DNA of 64,000 nt from Ignelater luminosus. Its lineage: Eukaryota > Arthropoda > Insecta > Coleoptera > Elateridae. A program made the position numbers and the translations under genes. Shown here piece by piece: positions 1 to 13,091 of the stretch (its first letter is position 1; each line of letters opens with the position of its first letter). The stretch is taken from the NCBI GenBank assembly GCA_011009095.1, contig VTPC01003618.1, positions 1 to 64,000 of the forward strand. The letters run 5' to 3'. The notes beneath the pieces were generated by a model, which was not told the origin of the DNA, did not search any database, and was given only the letters and a program-made list of their open reading frames with translations.

Positions 1-60
1 CCCATAAACTACAGAGTGTGAGTGTTTTATAAAAGCAGTTGACATATCCAACCAGACAAC

Positions 61-290
61 TTAACATCAAATCGATTCGCTTATCCGCTTTCATCATGAC
101 GGGAATAATGCGTCCAACCAATGTTTTCAGCGAGAATTAAGCGAGATTTTAGATTTAAACCCGGAATTGACTCTTGTAAAGCTGGAATTTTGCACAGTAG
201 TCTTGTTTGATGTTCTTAAGGTAACAACAAACTAAAAATCCCCAATTCTTCAATGTCGAGTTTTTACAATTCCAAACATTTCGAATCCTG
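61..290 (+). repeat. Diverged copy 1 of an unidentified coding-like repeat
   Basis: This stretch aligns by eye along its length with 2496-2735 in the same orientation, with many scattered substitutions and small indels. Read on the plus strand it still spells pieces such as NIKSI, LNPELTLVKLEFCT and VLFDVLK. A frame change and in-frame stops near 140-165 break the reading. I do not recognise the protein. The two copies sit about 2.4 kb apart, so this is probably a dispersed element or an old local duplication. It is broken here and should not be taken as a gene. Confidence 0.6.
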
Positions 291-2495
291 AGATAAATCG
301 AGGTTGCCCTCGGCGGTCATCGTTGGGTCCTACACTACGGACAATTTTGATGGAACGGTGGTTTCTGGAAACAGACAGCATGTCGATAGAACAGAGTTTT
401 CGATTCGAGCCCACATCTCTGGTAGGTACACCGGATCATCTCTCTGCCACTTCGATCAGCGGAATTCTACCCTAATCTAAACATTTTTTTATTGTGCAAT
501 TTTTTAACTTAGTTTAGCTTTAAGATAAAACACAACACGTTCTTACTTACTGTTTTTATTATTATAGCGCAATACATAAATAAAAAAGTAGACTTCACTG
601 TTTGTTCCAGTTTTCAGTTCAGTAACAATTTAAAATCACTTTTTATCTTTTTCTTAATTATTATTTAGACTGAGATATTGATAGCAACTCGAAATATTTT
701 TGATTAGGTATCAAGAAGATGAAAGCCATTTTATTGTCATTGTCAATCTTTTCATTAACCAAAAGAAACTTTCTGAAGATATCTACATGTGTTTGTTAGG
801 GTTTATTAAAATGATTATGACGTTTTGAGTTATTTACATCATTTCCCAATCATAATTGATAAGGGTTTGTTGATGTAAGCGATTAATTTTTTACGATTTT
901 AAGAAATGCTGAGAAATATCAACGTCGAACGAATTTCTTAAAAATTTCAGTACCTATTGGATTTTAAATTAGGGTCACAGTAACAGTAGCTTCCGCGTGG
1001 TAGGATGGACGTGACCAGTTTCCTGGCCACTAAATGAAGGCTCATCAATTCATAACGTTACACATTACCGGTTTTGGCCCCTTCGGGTAAACTGCGACTG
1101 AAAGATGTTAACCGAGATGATCTCAAAGTAAACGCTACTATAAGGGTTAATTAACCTTATAAAGACCGCAGCCCGCGGTATTCTAGCTAGTAATCGGATG
1201 AAGCACCTTCCAGTATAAACACTGATAGGGAGATTGCATCCGTAGAAGTGCATGAATGCACTATTGCTTACGGTTTCAAAAAGATTTTCAATTTTGTTTT
1301 ATATAGAATAGTACAAGATATTAATTTTTGATGAAATTTTGTAATCAGTTTATGAAGGCACAAAAAAGATTAATGGAAAATTTAATATGAACTTCACGAA
1401 AGAACACAATCTGTAAAGAAAATTTTATTTAATCTTCATCCGTCAAGTGTACGCTTCAATTTCAAGTTGTACAGGAAATGTGGTTGTTGTTTCTCAAATC
1501 TACTTGGAATTAAGAAATTGGCTCTACACTTTCTAGATCACGCTAAACTCGAAACATAAAATGCCCTGACCACATTCTCACGCGAATTGCACATCAAGCG
1601 AGTCCCTTTATGAGAATTTAAATTCGCGAAGCGCAGATGTGATTAATTCTTATTCCAGTGCCATTGTTTAAAACATAAAAACGAGATAATAGAAAGTTAT
1701 TTTAAACAAAATTTTCCGTAACCGTCGCATGTCAAATCAAAATGCTCATTCAAAATGCTGCGTGGTTCGTAAATATATTTTCCGGAAGCGACTCCTACTT
1801 CCGTACGAAAACGCCCTATAGAAAGAGAAAGTTGGGTCACCGGAATTAGGTTAAAAACGAATAACTGTGATATAATCCGCGAGACTCGTACGTATTTCCT
1901 CTATGTTACGTATTCATAATATCCTGAATGAGATGTACATATTCTGGAATCCTAAAGTATTTTTTTTTCTATTCATTTATCGTACAATGCGGTGTTGTTT
2001 ACTCAGTTACTACTTGCAGTTACAATAAAAATTTATTATAGTTAGGTACTAACTGAATTTTATCGGTATTTTCAAAAAAACAAACTTCAACCATCAATTT
2101 AACAGAAGACAAAATTACTATACAACTCTGAAGATCTTACGCGTTTGCTAAATTATTAAAACGTGATAATATAACATAACATCAAAAATAATTTGTATTG
2201 TTATTGATATCATAAAGGCATCTCACTTCTCACAGTGCTTACTAACGTCAAAAAGTCTTAATCTACGCGCTCGTAAAAACTTAGAATCTAGGAAACACAA
2301 GAACTGTAAGCCTGCAGTAGTTTAGAGGTTTACAGACATCCACATGCACTCAAGACCAAATGGTCTGCAAATGCCTGTGTGCTGATAACAATTCAAGAAG
2401 GCGTCTTCGGTTTCTTTCTAAAAAAGTTACAAACAAACAATAAGTTACTAGATTAACATATTAGACCAATGAACTACTTGTTTGGATCCTGACAA
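291..2495. other. No recognisable gene; AT-rich non-coding DNA
   Basis: Only short accidental reading frames are present. The segments 300-475 and 960-1260 are visibly richer in G and C than the surroundings and look like repeat-derived DNA, but I could not assign them to a family. Nothing else is supportable here. Confidence 0.5.
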
Positions 2496-2735
2496 TAAAA
2501 TATCAAATCGATTCACCCAATCGACTTCATCATAACGGGAATGACGCGCCTAACCAATGATCTCAAAAGAGAATTAGACAAAATTTTAGGTTTCAGCCCG
2601 GAATTAACTATTGTAAAGCTGGAATTTTGCACAGGGGTCTTATTTGATGTTTTTAATAGCACACTAGAAATCCCTAACTCTCTCATGCCGGCTATTGGAA
2701 TTCCAGAAGTTTGAACATCTAGAATCCAGGAAAAG
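2496..2735 (+). repeat. Copy 2 of the unidentified coding-like repeat, with an intact frame
   Basis: This copy keeps one open plus-strand frame from about 2501 to the TGA at 2711-2713. It reads through NIKSIHPIDFIITGM, LKRELDKIL, LVKLEFCT-like IVKLEFCTGVLFDVF and IPNSLMPAIGIPEV. It has no clear start and no neighbouring domain. The homologous copy at 61-290 is frameshifted, and conserved words such as KLEFCT appear in both in the same frame. That suggests the repeat derives from coding sequence. I do not recognise the family, and the function is unknown. Confidence 0.6.
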
Positions 2736-2739
2736 TACA

Positions 2740-4505
2740 AAATGCAACAGTTAGTGATTTAAATCAGTATTGTTTGCAACTAAAATCGGCTACAGTAATT
2801 TTTTCCAAATTAAATAATGCCAGACAATAAATGACTTTGGAAAGAAATAGAGAAATAATTAAAGAACTTAACGATCACACAAGTTGGAGATGATCAAAGC
2901 GCACAACAAATTATTCAAAACAAACTTATCAGACGCAACCGCTACAGAAGTGTCATCTTTGGAAAATTCAGAAACATTTCATGCATGTACGTAATAACAA
3001 AAACCATACAAAATATTATAAGAATCCAAATTGTTTTCAATCAGGAAATGCTAGGTCACAATAATTATCCTAGTAAACGTACTACCGCTAGATAAAGTCC
3101 AAGTTTCAAGAATTTGCAAAAACAAACAAGATCGACACAGTTCATATTCAACACGTAACAACCGCAACTTACAAAAAAAAGTGTTTCTAAGAATTATGTT
3201 CTCGAAAGAAATCATTTTCTAAGGTCTCGCAGTCATTAGTACTAGAGCTGTTCAAGAAAACTTCTGAAAAGTATTATTAGTCTTGATGTCTTTACCTTGA
3301 GACGTGCCCAGAGAGAATGTTGCTCTCAAGCCTGGTGGGAAAGCAGCCAGGTCTCATAGCACCGTTATAGACTGCTTTGCTATTGCTTGACTACAGCAAA
3401 AAAGTCGTAAGTAATCCAAATTGCTTTGTGATGTATTTTCTCCTGATCGGGCGCCAGATTTGGTGAGAGGGTTTACTCCTCCGCCTCGTCTTTGAGACAG
3501 TTAGACGAGGGCTCACGGGTAGCTGCTGTGAAGACACGGTAATCTAGGAGTGAAACGGCTGAAGAAGACTTGCTAGAAAACTTACTGCAAAAAGTATAAT
3601 GATCAATGCTTGCATGATCTTTTGAACTTTAGTTGTGGGAGACAATAGAACTTTTGTCTTTATATGTATTACTGCAGGAGTCAAACACTCACAGGTTGAA
3701 CCAACAGATCTATTACATACCAGCCAAGCTATATACAAAAGCCATACAATTCATACTAGCTAGGCAGGGTGCAAACCAAGTGGGTCGAGTTACAAGCTTT
3801 ACGCAATCGGTTGAATTAGGGAGATACCGGGGAATGTTCCAAGCAGGATGGCCGCCCATACACGATACAGTCCCACTAAGTGTGTCGGACACTCTTTAGC
3901 GTTGTCAATTCCACAAGTAAAGAAAGAGACAGGACGTAACGGAAGTTTCACCAACATGTTAGCAAAAGTGTCGGGAAAGCTTCTTGTGGATCGCTTGTTG
4001 CTGGAACCTCTCTACGACCAGCGGAAACAATCGATTTCACAAGTAAAAAGGGAAACAGGGCAAAACAGACAAGATAAGTGCACCTAAATACCTTTCGGTC
4101 TTACCTGATACTTACTACCCACTGAATATTGGATGATGACAGGAACTAAACGTTCAACAATCTGGCGTTTGTACATACACCGGTCCGTTCCCTAATACTA
4201 CCGCGTTCACGAAGCGGAGCGTTACAAATGGGCGGATAACTTACAATATTTAATACATTTTACTAAGTTAACTAAAATGTTAATATTAAGTTAAAATAAA
4301 CAATGTAGGTATTAATCAATATAGCTATAGCTATAGCAATATCTCTCTTTGTAGATGTTGAGGTTATGAAGACTTTGACGACACTTTACAAATTGGGCCT
4401 CTTTTTGAGGAGTTTCCACACCTTTGGCTTTCTCAACCGCTACAGAGCAGATATGAAACAAACGCCGAGCGAAATTAACTCCACTTAACGGTAATAAAAA
4501 CTGAT
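2740..4505. other. No recognisable gene; probable repeat-derived DNA
   Basis: Several 60-90 codon frames exist on both strands (for example 3633-3899 and 3848-4087 plus), but none resembles a known family and they overlap in conflicting frames. The segments 3290-3560 and 3740-4230 are less AT-rich than the flanks and look like decayed mobile DNA. No terminal repeats or other diagnostic signals were found. Confidence 0.45.
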
Positions 4506-4509
4506 GAGG

Positions 4510-5452
4510 ATATTAAAACAAAAAAAGGTTGATTGAAAAGAACGAAGGCTAATAGCAAGGTTATATACTTAATTCAGGAAGCGGTCATCAGGTTAAGAGA
4601 TAAAAGAACGGGTTGGTTCAGCATTGGAAGGGGAATAAAACAAGGATGCCTATTGTCACCCACGCTCGTTAACATATATGTAGAGTATATGGTCGAGCGT
4701 TGCTGGAAAAAGGAAAAAGTAGTGAAAGTAGAGGGAAAAAGAATAGTGAGTATAAGGTTTTCGGACGACATGATATTGCTTGCCGAAGCCACGAAAAAGC
4801 TGAAAAGCATGTTCCAACACCTGCATGATATGACGAATGAGTTCGGACTGAGGATAAATGTAAAGAAAACGAAGGTAATAAAAATTGGAGAGGGGAAGGT
4901 ATGATGGTAAAGATAGACGAAAAAAATTGAGCACGTAGACAGTGGGGACAGAACTAACAACGAGCTGGAGAAGTAAAAATGAGCTAAAAACAAGGATTGC
5001 AACGAGAAAAGAAGCTTTTTCGAAGAAAGTGAGAGTAATGACAAGTAAAATTGATTTAGATCTAAGAAAAAGATTGTGAAGTGTTTTTTATGAAGTGTGT
5101 TTCTGTAGGGGAGTGAGACATAGACACTGCTGAAGAAAGACAAAGGAAGGATTGCTCCTTTTGAGATGTGGTCGTAGAAAATGCTATTAGGCATTAAATG
5201 GGTAGACCTATAAAATATTGTAAACAAAAGAAAAAAGAACTAGATATGACATGTACCAAGGAGGAATTGCTTAGTGAAAGACGTCTTAAAAGGTTTTGCC
5301 ACAGGAAAGAAAAGAACAAAAAGAAGGCTGAAGACGACGTACGAACTGAAAGAGAAAGGAGAGGGATATGTTGGCATGAAGAGGAGAGCAGAGTAGAAGA
5401 CAGTATGGAGACGTCCCTAAGAAAAACCTATGGAAATACAGACAACTTTTGA
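4510..5452 (+). mobile_element. Decayed RTE-like non-LTR retrotransposon, reverse transcriptase part
   Basis: The frame 4533-4904 encodes the palm of a reverse transcriptase. It contains a G-I-K-Q-G-C-L-L-S-P motif (residues 34-43), then NIYVEYM, and an FSDDM box (residues 76-80) in place of the usual F/Y-A-D-D. After that comes NVKKTKV. Such motifs are typical of arthropod RTE-like elements. Downstream, 4905-5450 can be followed only in pieces across frames: the ...DLRKR... segment, then a lysine/arginine-rich tail in the frame 5198-5452. The 5' endonuclease is absent and stops interrupt the reading, so the copy is truncated and dead. The clade assignment is from motif memory only. Confidence 0.8.
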
Positions 5453-5879
5453 TGATGGACGATAATAAACCGCAAAGCGCCTGGTATGTATGCAACCAAT
5501 AGTGACAGCCCGCATCAAAGGTAGATCGAAATCGATAGTAAAGATTATAAAATAAATTACCAATAATTGCAAAAAAATAGTTATTGATAATAACAAATCG
5601 TTACAACTTCATAATGCTTTCATAGAAGATGCAGGCACACTTGTTCATCATAGATTCTGGTTTTTGTGCTTGTGATAAAAAGCTACTTTTGCAACTAACA
5701 GTGCACAGGTTTAATATCCTGCTTGCTTATTCTGAGTAGGTTATATCTCACTTTTTGAAGAACGCTGGAGCATTGCTGGTCTTCTTTGCTCCGGGGTCAA
5801 TGTTCTTGATACCTTAAATTAATTTTCTGTTTCGTTGCATTTTTTTACAAGCTGATTGCAGATGCTTCTTTTCACCTCT

Positions 5880-7760
5880 TGTCAGGTGTTAGGTTTACTG
5901 GTTACCTGTTGCATTGGCATCTAAAGGTGTACATATTGTACTTTATATTGTTCAGACGTTTACCGTTCACCAGGTTACCTTCATCAAAATTCTTCAAGGT
6001 CTCTTTCACGATCTGTCCAGAATAGACATTAAATAATGTCGGAGACAGTATACAGCTTTTTCGCCTGGTTTCCGACTTTGATGGCTGCTGATTGATTATA
6101 GCATATATAATTATCAATTATAATTGATGATTCGAAGATCTTTGTCATCTAGGCCGGTTGCTTTTAAAACTGCCATAAGTTCATCATGCTTGATTTTATC
6201 AAAAGGCTTTTGATAATCAATAAAGCAGCTGACGTTTCTGCAACGTTGAACTAAGACCTGAACTGTGGACAAAGATTTTCTGTGTTGTGTGTGCTTCGCA
6301 TTTCTGATAAATTCTTCTGCGTATTATCTTCAAGAAAGTTTTAAGAAGATGGCTTATCAAGCTGATAATATAATGATCCTCGTATTTTTCGCATTGCTTC
6401 AACCAGCCTAAAGGAATTCTTCCGGAGTTGTAGACCTTATCGAATATTGCAGTAAGCGATTTTGTTCCTTCATCGCCTATTATTTTCATAAATTCTGGTT
6501 GGAAGTTATCGGGCCCTGCTGCTTTACCTGCCTTAGTTGCTTTAATTGCAGTTTTTACCTTCTCATGTGTAATTGGACGTCCAGTGCTACATTCAAGATT
6601 GAGTTGGTTGTTGTCCCTGCCGTCTTCGAAGGTTCTTTCAACGTATTTTTTCCATACAACTTGGATGTGTTCTTTGTCAACTACTAGACTTTCTTGATTG
6701 TCGGTTATACACCCCGGTTTTCTCGGCTTGTATATTCCTGCTGCTCTTTTTACTTTCTTGTGGAAACTGAATGAGTCATGCCTGCTTTCTAATGTTTCTA
6801 TTTCTTTACATTGTTTTGGCCTCTTTGATAACCTTTTTTATTTCTTTATCAATTTGTTTGTATTTTTTTTTTACCGTTTTTGGACAAAGCTATCTATCAA
6901 GAATTGTTTGGTTCATTTCTTATAGTTTTTCGATTTCTTCTTCTATCTCATTTGCAGTTTCTATATTTGTTAGTACGCTTTCCATGTAGTTTCGTGCCTT
7001 CATTTTTTAATAATCTCAGATCGTATTGTTTAGCTTTTATTTGCTGTACTCTCTTCAATTTGAGCATATTAGTAGCGACTAGAGGATTACGGTCAGACTT
7101 GATATCAGCGCCAGGGTATGTTTTAACCCAAGTTAGTGAGTCCCTAAACCTTTTATTAATCATAATGTAATCAATGCGATTTTTAGTGATGTGGTCTAGG
7201 GTATGTTGGGGTGACTTCCATGTGTGTAGCCGCCTTGGCTGCAGTTTGAAGAACGTATTGGTGACTATTAGTTGTTTTACCATTGCAAAATTCTTTAGTC
7301 AATCCCCACGTTTATTTCGATCGACCTAGTCCAAAAGGGCTCCTGACTTCCCCGCATCTACCTTGTCCAATTTTAGCATTAAAATTGTCAATAACTAAAT
7401 TTGTTTTATTTTTATGTATTTCTCTCAAACTATTGGTCAGGTCAAGGTAAAAAGCTTCAATATCTTCATCTGGTTTTAATAAAAAAAGAGTTAATTTGAA
7501 TGAGCAGCATTTTTTCTGATATTGGGACAAAATTTGTGACGTGTCTCGCAGTGTATTTGTTTAAGATGATTCCCACTCCGCTGGTATTTCCAGAGTAATA
7601 TATTTGATGATTCTTTATTGAGCATTGCCCGAGATCCGTTCAGCGCATTTCACTTACACTCATTATATCTACAGAGCGTCTATCTATTTCTTCGATGGCG
7701 TTATGTATTGTGCCTGCGTCATACATAGTTTTAACATTCCAAGTACAAATTTTTTCCTCC
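5880..7760 (-). mobile_element. Decayed RTE-like non-LTR retrotransposon, endonuclease plus reverse transcriptase
   Basis: Read on the minus strand, the element starts near 7745 with a WNVKTMYDAG motif of an AP-type endonuclease. It continues through DNFNAKIGQG (7312-7530) and RRLHTW, then IDYIMINKRF and VKTYPGADIKSDRNPLV (6948-7283); the last corresponds to the SDH/N core of the endonuclease. The RT follows: WLKQCEKYEDHYIISLISHLLKTFLKII in two pieces (6217-6489), then ILSPTLFNVYS and LVNGKRLNNIKY (5902-6117). Stops and frameshifts separate the blocks, and the YADD box and everything 3' of it are missing. This is a different family or subfamily from the copy at 4.5-5.5 kb. Confidence 0.85.
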
Positions 7761-10460
7761 CTAGGGTTCATAGCAGCCTCTGATCATTTAAGGCCTACTG
7801 AGGACTGAGGCCCAATTCTTAATTTGATTTTGCCAAGATAAATATGTACTAGGAAACGATTACATGGTGGCTTAGTTGCCTTCTTTGCGCAGTGTCCTAA
7901 CCGGTTGAATCATATGTATATTGATTGTCGCTTAGGAATGCCTGGTGTTGAACCTTTAGTGAAGTCAGTCTTCAATAGTCTCAATCCAGTGACAATAAAG
8001 ATTTTCTTACCTTGTAGCTTGAATATTGTTGCGTGTGTAGACAAGATGTTGTGCTATTCCAGCCTTTGTTTCTTGTGGGGTCTTAAGATCGAATCTTTAC
8101 AGGGTTTTGTCCGCATGCTCTCCTATGTGTCAAAGGGCTCTTGTAGCTTTGTTGTAGGTGAGACATAAAGGTTAGTTAGTTTTTGGTAGATTTTTGAGTT
8201 CATCAATGCTGTGAGTTCAGCAAGAATCGTTACTTGTTGTAATTTAAATGTGCAGGTTTTATGAGGATATATATTTAGTAAAGACATTTATGAAAGCATT
8301 ACAGGCGTCTGAGTATGATAGACACAGTAGGTTGCAAGCATGATATTGTCATATTTCTGCTTATGAAATTATCTAATCTACAATGTAACATTTTTTGAAA
8401 ATCTCCAGACTAGATAATAATATTTACAATTATTTTGTATTTTTCTATTTTGTAAAAAATGTCACCACAATTTCACCAAATAAGTATAAAAAGTATTAAA
8501 ATATTTTTGTAAAGAGTTTTTGTTACTGCACTAAATTGATTTTAACGATATTCCATCGTACAGATTACATGTTGAAAACAACCTACCTAAAAGCTATTAA
8601 CAGCATGTTGGATTTATTACTACTTTGACTTCTTAAACCCCCACAAAGAATAATAAGTCTTCTTTTAATTTTTTACCCTTCGCATAGGTCACATAAATTA
8701 TTTTCTCTTTTATGTAAGTAAAAAATGTCACACCATAGATTAGAAAATGGAAGCGGACGTAAAACATTTTTCTCAAAGAATTTAATCATGTGCGATATTG
8801 TACAACTTCAGGGATAAATTAAAACTTCGGCCTTAATTTATTATCGTTGCTACTGCAATGCAGTTTTGTTTTTCTTAAAAGAACCTTAATCAACATTTGC
8901 ATCACAGAGAATAAGCAAACGTCGTGCACTTTCCTTGCGAAACTGGATCCGTTGAACGTGTTCCACAAGCTCGACTGTTTGAATATAATATTAAGTTTCC
9001 CCAATTTCAATTTGTTGAAAATCCGATATCAGACAGATTACGGATTTCAATAATGTGTTTCTAGATAAGAAATTTGTAATACGGTTTCATGGAAATATAA
9101 TACTTTCTAAGTCCGCCGGTTTCTGTTTCGTAGCGTTCTTTTTATTTATAAGCCGCCGAAAACATTTTTTGTTTTCTTTATGTAAATTTCGCTTAATAAA
9201 AGAGTTTTTAATCATAAGAAGGTATTACGAAAGAGAATTATTTAACAGATTTTAAGTAAACTTTAAAAACAAGGTGTTTGCAATATCCTATAGCACATTT
9301 TTAAGTTTATTGAAAGAGGTTTTTTACACAGGATCTTCAAACATGAATTTAAAGTTCTTTTTTAGATAAATATGTACGTTATGTACATACTTAGATAATT
9401 TTATTTACGGTACTTCTGTATTATTTACAGAATTTAAGATTTCTCGACTTACTATTAGTATTATTATCAATATCGCATTTCACACAAACGAATTAAAGTT
9501 AAGAATTTTTTTTTACGGTAAACAATTCCTTGAAACTCTTTTCGTTAAATAGAAACCAATCGATTTTCAATTTTCTGTCTGACGTTCATATAATTCCAGT
9601 GTTTAATCTCATTGTTGTCTGGAAATATATTTCAGAATACGCGTCTTTCTGACTGCAATAAGCAAGGTAGAATGGAAACTTGCAGACCTTTGCACCATAG
9701 TTGGATGTCACTTTGCCTCTTTGAAAAATCTCGAATGAAGCGTGATTGTCTGTGAATGTGTAAATTTACATTTAATATTGCACACATGCAATATATTTCT
9801 CTTCTTGAAAGACTGTGCCATATTTACTTAGGAGGAATCAGTTTTATGCCACACGTTCCTGCTTCCGTGTCATTCATAATTTTGGATCCGTCTTGTACAG
9901 CAAATCGACGGAGCTTCCTCTGTCAATGGTAATCTAAAAATATTTGTTCAGGTCACTCCAAGATTCTTCACCATGTAAAGTTAGAAAACCTAATCTCTCT
10001 AACTATCTCGCTTGTTGCTCAGTCTGATGCTATACTCAAGGCCACTTCTATTGGTTTTCTGGAATTTGATCAGCACTATGATTAGGATGGGTCTTAGGAC
10101 TTATTGCTTTAAATTTTCTGCACCCTTGCTTTAAGTATTAAAAACCTTCTGACCTAGAAGAGTTAAAATAAAAGTAACGAAACTTACATAACAAGCTCAA
10201 CCGGTTCATAAAAAAAATGATGAATACTGAAAAGACCAAAATACCTGTCCATATTAGAATTATTTCATTTTATTAAAACATTGGACTCTCTCTCTCAGCT
10301 GAGAAAGCCGAGCCTTAGAGCTGCAAGGGCCACAGTAAGGGGAGGGAGGAGTAGGCACATCTACCTTAAAGGAGTCTACAGGTCAATTCTTTGTACTGAG
10401 TAAAAGAAAACAAAAGAAAGAAGCCGGACTGTCCAAACGATCATTGACCTATCTCATATG
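7761..10460. other. No recognisable gene; AT-rich
   Basis: Only scattered short frames (for example 7905-8168 plus, 8847-9053 plus) with no family resemblance are present. The stretch 8200-9600 is strongly AT-rich. I see no terminal repeats, tandem structure or RNA gene in it. Confidence 0.5.
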
Positions 10461-10462
10461 GA

Positions 10463-11055
10463 ACTTGAAATGTTAGGAACTTAACGCAAAAGGCGGATGA
10501 GCTTCTAGAGCTAATCGGTGAAACCAAAATACAAATCCTGACTCTAACAGAGACAAAAGGAAAAGGAGCAAAGCTGCAAGACAGTTAAAGACGGATTCAT
10601 GCTGATGTACTGCTACAGTTCTGCATAGCACATAATTTGGCCATAACGAACACCATGGTCCCACATAAGGACAATCTACAAATTTACCAGGGTGGAGCCC
10701 TGAAGAGATAAGAAATAGATTATCGACTGCATTGTAGTTAGGAAAAGCAAATTGCCAAGATGTAGAGACGCGAGAATGATGAGAGGACCATAAATAGAGA
10801 CCGATCATTATCTCTTGGTATTGTGTAGGGCAGTAGCGAAACCAGTGATAAGAAAGAAAGGAAGAAGTAAAGGGAAGTTGCTGGAGAAAATCAAGCTAGC
10901 TGAGTTGAAGAATCTTAAGCGCTACAGAAACTTAGTAGGCAAAAAGTTTGATGTACTAGAAGAAAGTATTAATAAGAAGCTTGGAGTTATTTCAAAAACG
11001 TAATTTTGGACGTAGCGTGGAAATTGTGCGGCAAAATAAAGTGTGAAGGGAAAGA
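10463..11055 (+). mobile_element. Decayed non-LTR retrotransposon endonuclease fragment
   Basis: Across shifting plus-strand frames the sequence reads as an AP-endonuclease of a non-LTR element. It has a W-N-like start near 10463, then LTETKGKGAKLQD (10540-10575), a segment FCIAHNLAITNT (about 10618-10650), IIDCIV, and a D-H-Y-L-L-like end near 10800. The open frame 10815-11003 (62 codons, lysine-rich) is the linker after the nuclease. No reverse transcriptase follows. Sequence belonging to a DIRS-like element begins instead, so the fragment was truncated or interrupted. Frame changes show it is dead. Confidence 0.65.
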
Positions 11056-12421
11056 TGTGGAAGACAAAACCTTGTCTTCAGAGCCTTGGTTTGACGCAGA
11101 CGTCTTGTATCTGTTTCGTATTGATTTTAGTCCCGAAGCTATTAACGGGGACGCATCTTCAGTAGAAAAAATTTTTAAATTTAGATTTAGAGATTGCGAC
11201 TGCCATTTCTGAGTCAGTCTTAAAGCGGTATACTGCTCGGCCCAACTTCAGAAATAAGTTGGTGCTAGCCTCCTTGCCATTGTGTGTATCTAGAGCTGTT
11301 GAGTGATTTACATCTTGCTCAGTCGTGTTCTAGAAGGACATTGGCCTGTCTGAATGAAGATAGCAAGGAAACTGGACAATTGGGTAGTAACATTTGGTGG
11401 TGACGAGTCAAGAGGAGGAAGATTCTCAAGAGATCTAGACAAGACTTGAAGGATTTTTCAGCTAGAAGACAGTAAAATCAAAGTCGCCATCAGGAAAATC
11501 CTTAAAGTGAACGCAAACCCATGCAGTCTAAAGCTCCCCATTATACTTTTCACCGCCAGTGTCAGGAGACAGGTGAGAGATCTCTGGTACAAAGGAGAAT
11601 AGAGAGATTTTAAATAATGCGGTAACTCTGCCTATTGGGTTAAAACACTTTCCTGGCGTTTGTCGTAATTTTACGTCCGACAGGGCTGTTTTAGGTTGCT
11701 TAGAGGGTGTTTACAAGCGCTTTCAGACAGAAGGCTTTCTCTAAGACCACCAGTTGGTCTAGAAGAGAGCCTCAATTTCTAAATTAGTATAAATGAGAGT
11801 CATTAATCAAGTGAGCCCTTGTACTGGTCAATATAGTTTTAGTTCCCAAACAGCATGGTTCTCAAAGAATGATTTTAAACTTAAGATCTCTTAACAATTT
11901 TGGGCATTCCGAACATTTTAAAATTGGGAATTATAAAACAGTTTCTAGGTTGACAAGAATAGATTGCTTTCTAGCGTCTTTAAATCTCAAGAACGCATCC
12001 ATTAAATAGAACAGCTATGCATTGGAAATTTTTATTGATGTTTCAACATCTGGTTAGGGTATCTTCTGTCTAGGTCTCATGGTTTGTAGACGGAATCTAA
12101 GAAGGCACATCACATTAATTTCTTAGAACTCTTGGCTGCCTTTTTTAGGTTAAAATGCTTTGCCAGTAATTTATCAAACTGCAATAATTTGTGACGTATT
12201 GATAATATTATGACAGCCATTTCCTACATTAATAGAACGGGGAGTATTAGATTTTGAGAGCTTAATAGTTTAACTGAGCAGATTTGTAGGAAGATAGGTT
12301 TTTGCTTCTTACATTAGCTTTTTGGATAATAAGCAAGCAAATGCAGAGTCTAGGAAATTACAGTTAGACGCGGAGTACAAATGAAATTGTTGAGAGATTT
12401 CAAGCTTCACACATCGACTTA

Positions 12422-12754
12422 TTTGCTACCCGAATTAATACTAAACGCAAGACTTCTATATCATGGTTGCGATATCCGTATGCCTTTACACCCGATTGGA
12501 AACATTTTTTCTTTTATGCGTTTCTCCCTTTCGCACTCATTTTAAGAGTATTACAGAAGATTGTGGAGAATGGCGCAAAAAAGGATAGTTGTTGGCCCTC
12601 ACAACCATGGCACACGATGTCTTGTTCATTGTTGGTTGGAGTACCGTTATATTTTGAATCTGATATTGACAAGCTTTTTTCTCCTGGTAGGAAACCACAT
12701 CCGTTATGGCCGAAAATTACATTGACTGCAGAAGTCTTATCGTCCAAGCCTTGA
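12422..12754 (+). pseudogene. DIRS-like pol fragment, RNase H C-terminal region
   Basis: One plus-strand frame is open for about 110 codons from 12422 to the stop at 12752-12754. Motifs in order are FATRINTKRKTSISW, YAF...PFALILRVLQKI, WPSQPWHTM, then PLYFES and PLWPKITLTAE. These resemble the region that follows RNase H in DIRS-like pol proteins. Upstream and downstream parts lie in other frames, so this is a surviving piece of a broken gene. It has no start codon of its own that makes sense. Confidence 0.75.
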
Positions 12755-13091
12755 AGAGAAGAAATGTACCCGTTTTTGTTTAGCGTCAGTAACTAGTTTG
12801 ATCCTCAAACAGTAGGATGAGGGTGCTAAGCATTGGTGGCAATTTTGTAATGAAAGAGGGCTGGATGTTTTTTCGATATTCATTTCCTTTATTATTAGAG
12901 TTTTTTACGATCCAATTCAATAGAGAGTTTCCAATGCAACATTGTTTCGGCATTGCATTGTTAGCTGGGCCTGACATTACTTAGGATTGTCGAGACAAGA
13001 AGTGTTTTAAAAGTGTATATAGCTTAGAAACGGATAAGCCTAGGTATGACCTTACTTGGATCTAGCAACCGTTTTGAGATATCTTAAGTAA

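Noticed and set aside
4574-5227. 217-codon minus-strand frame rich in Leu, Ser and Phe
   Set aside because: Antisense to the RTE-like reverse transcriptase, whose catalytic motifs are on the plus strand.
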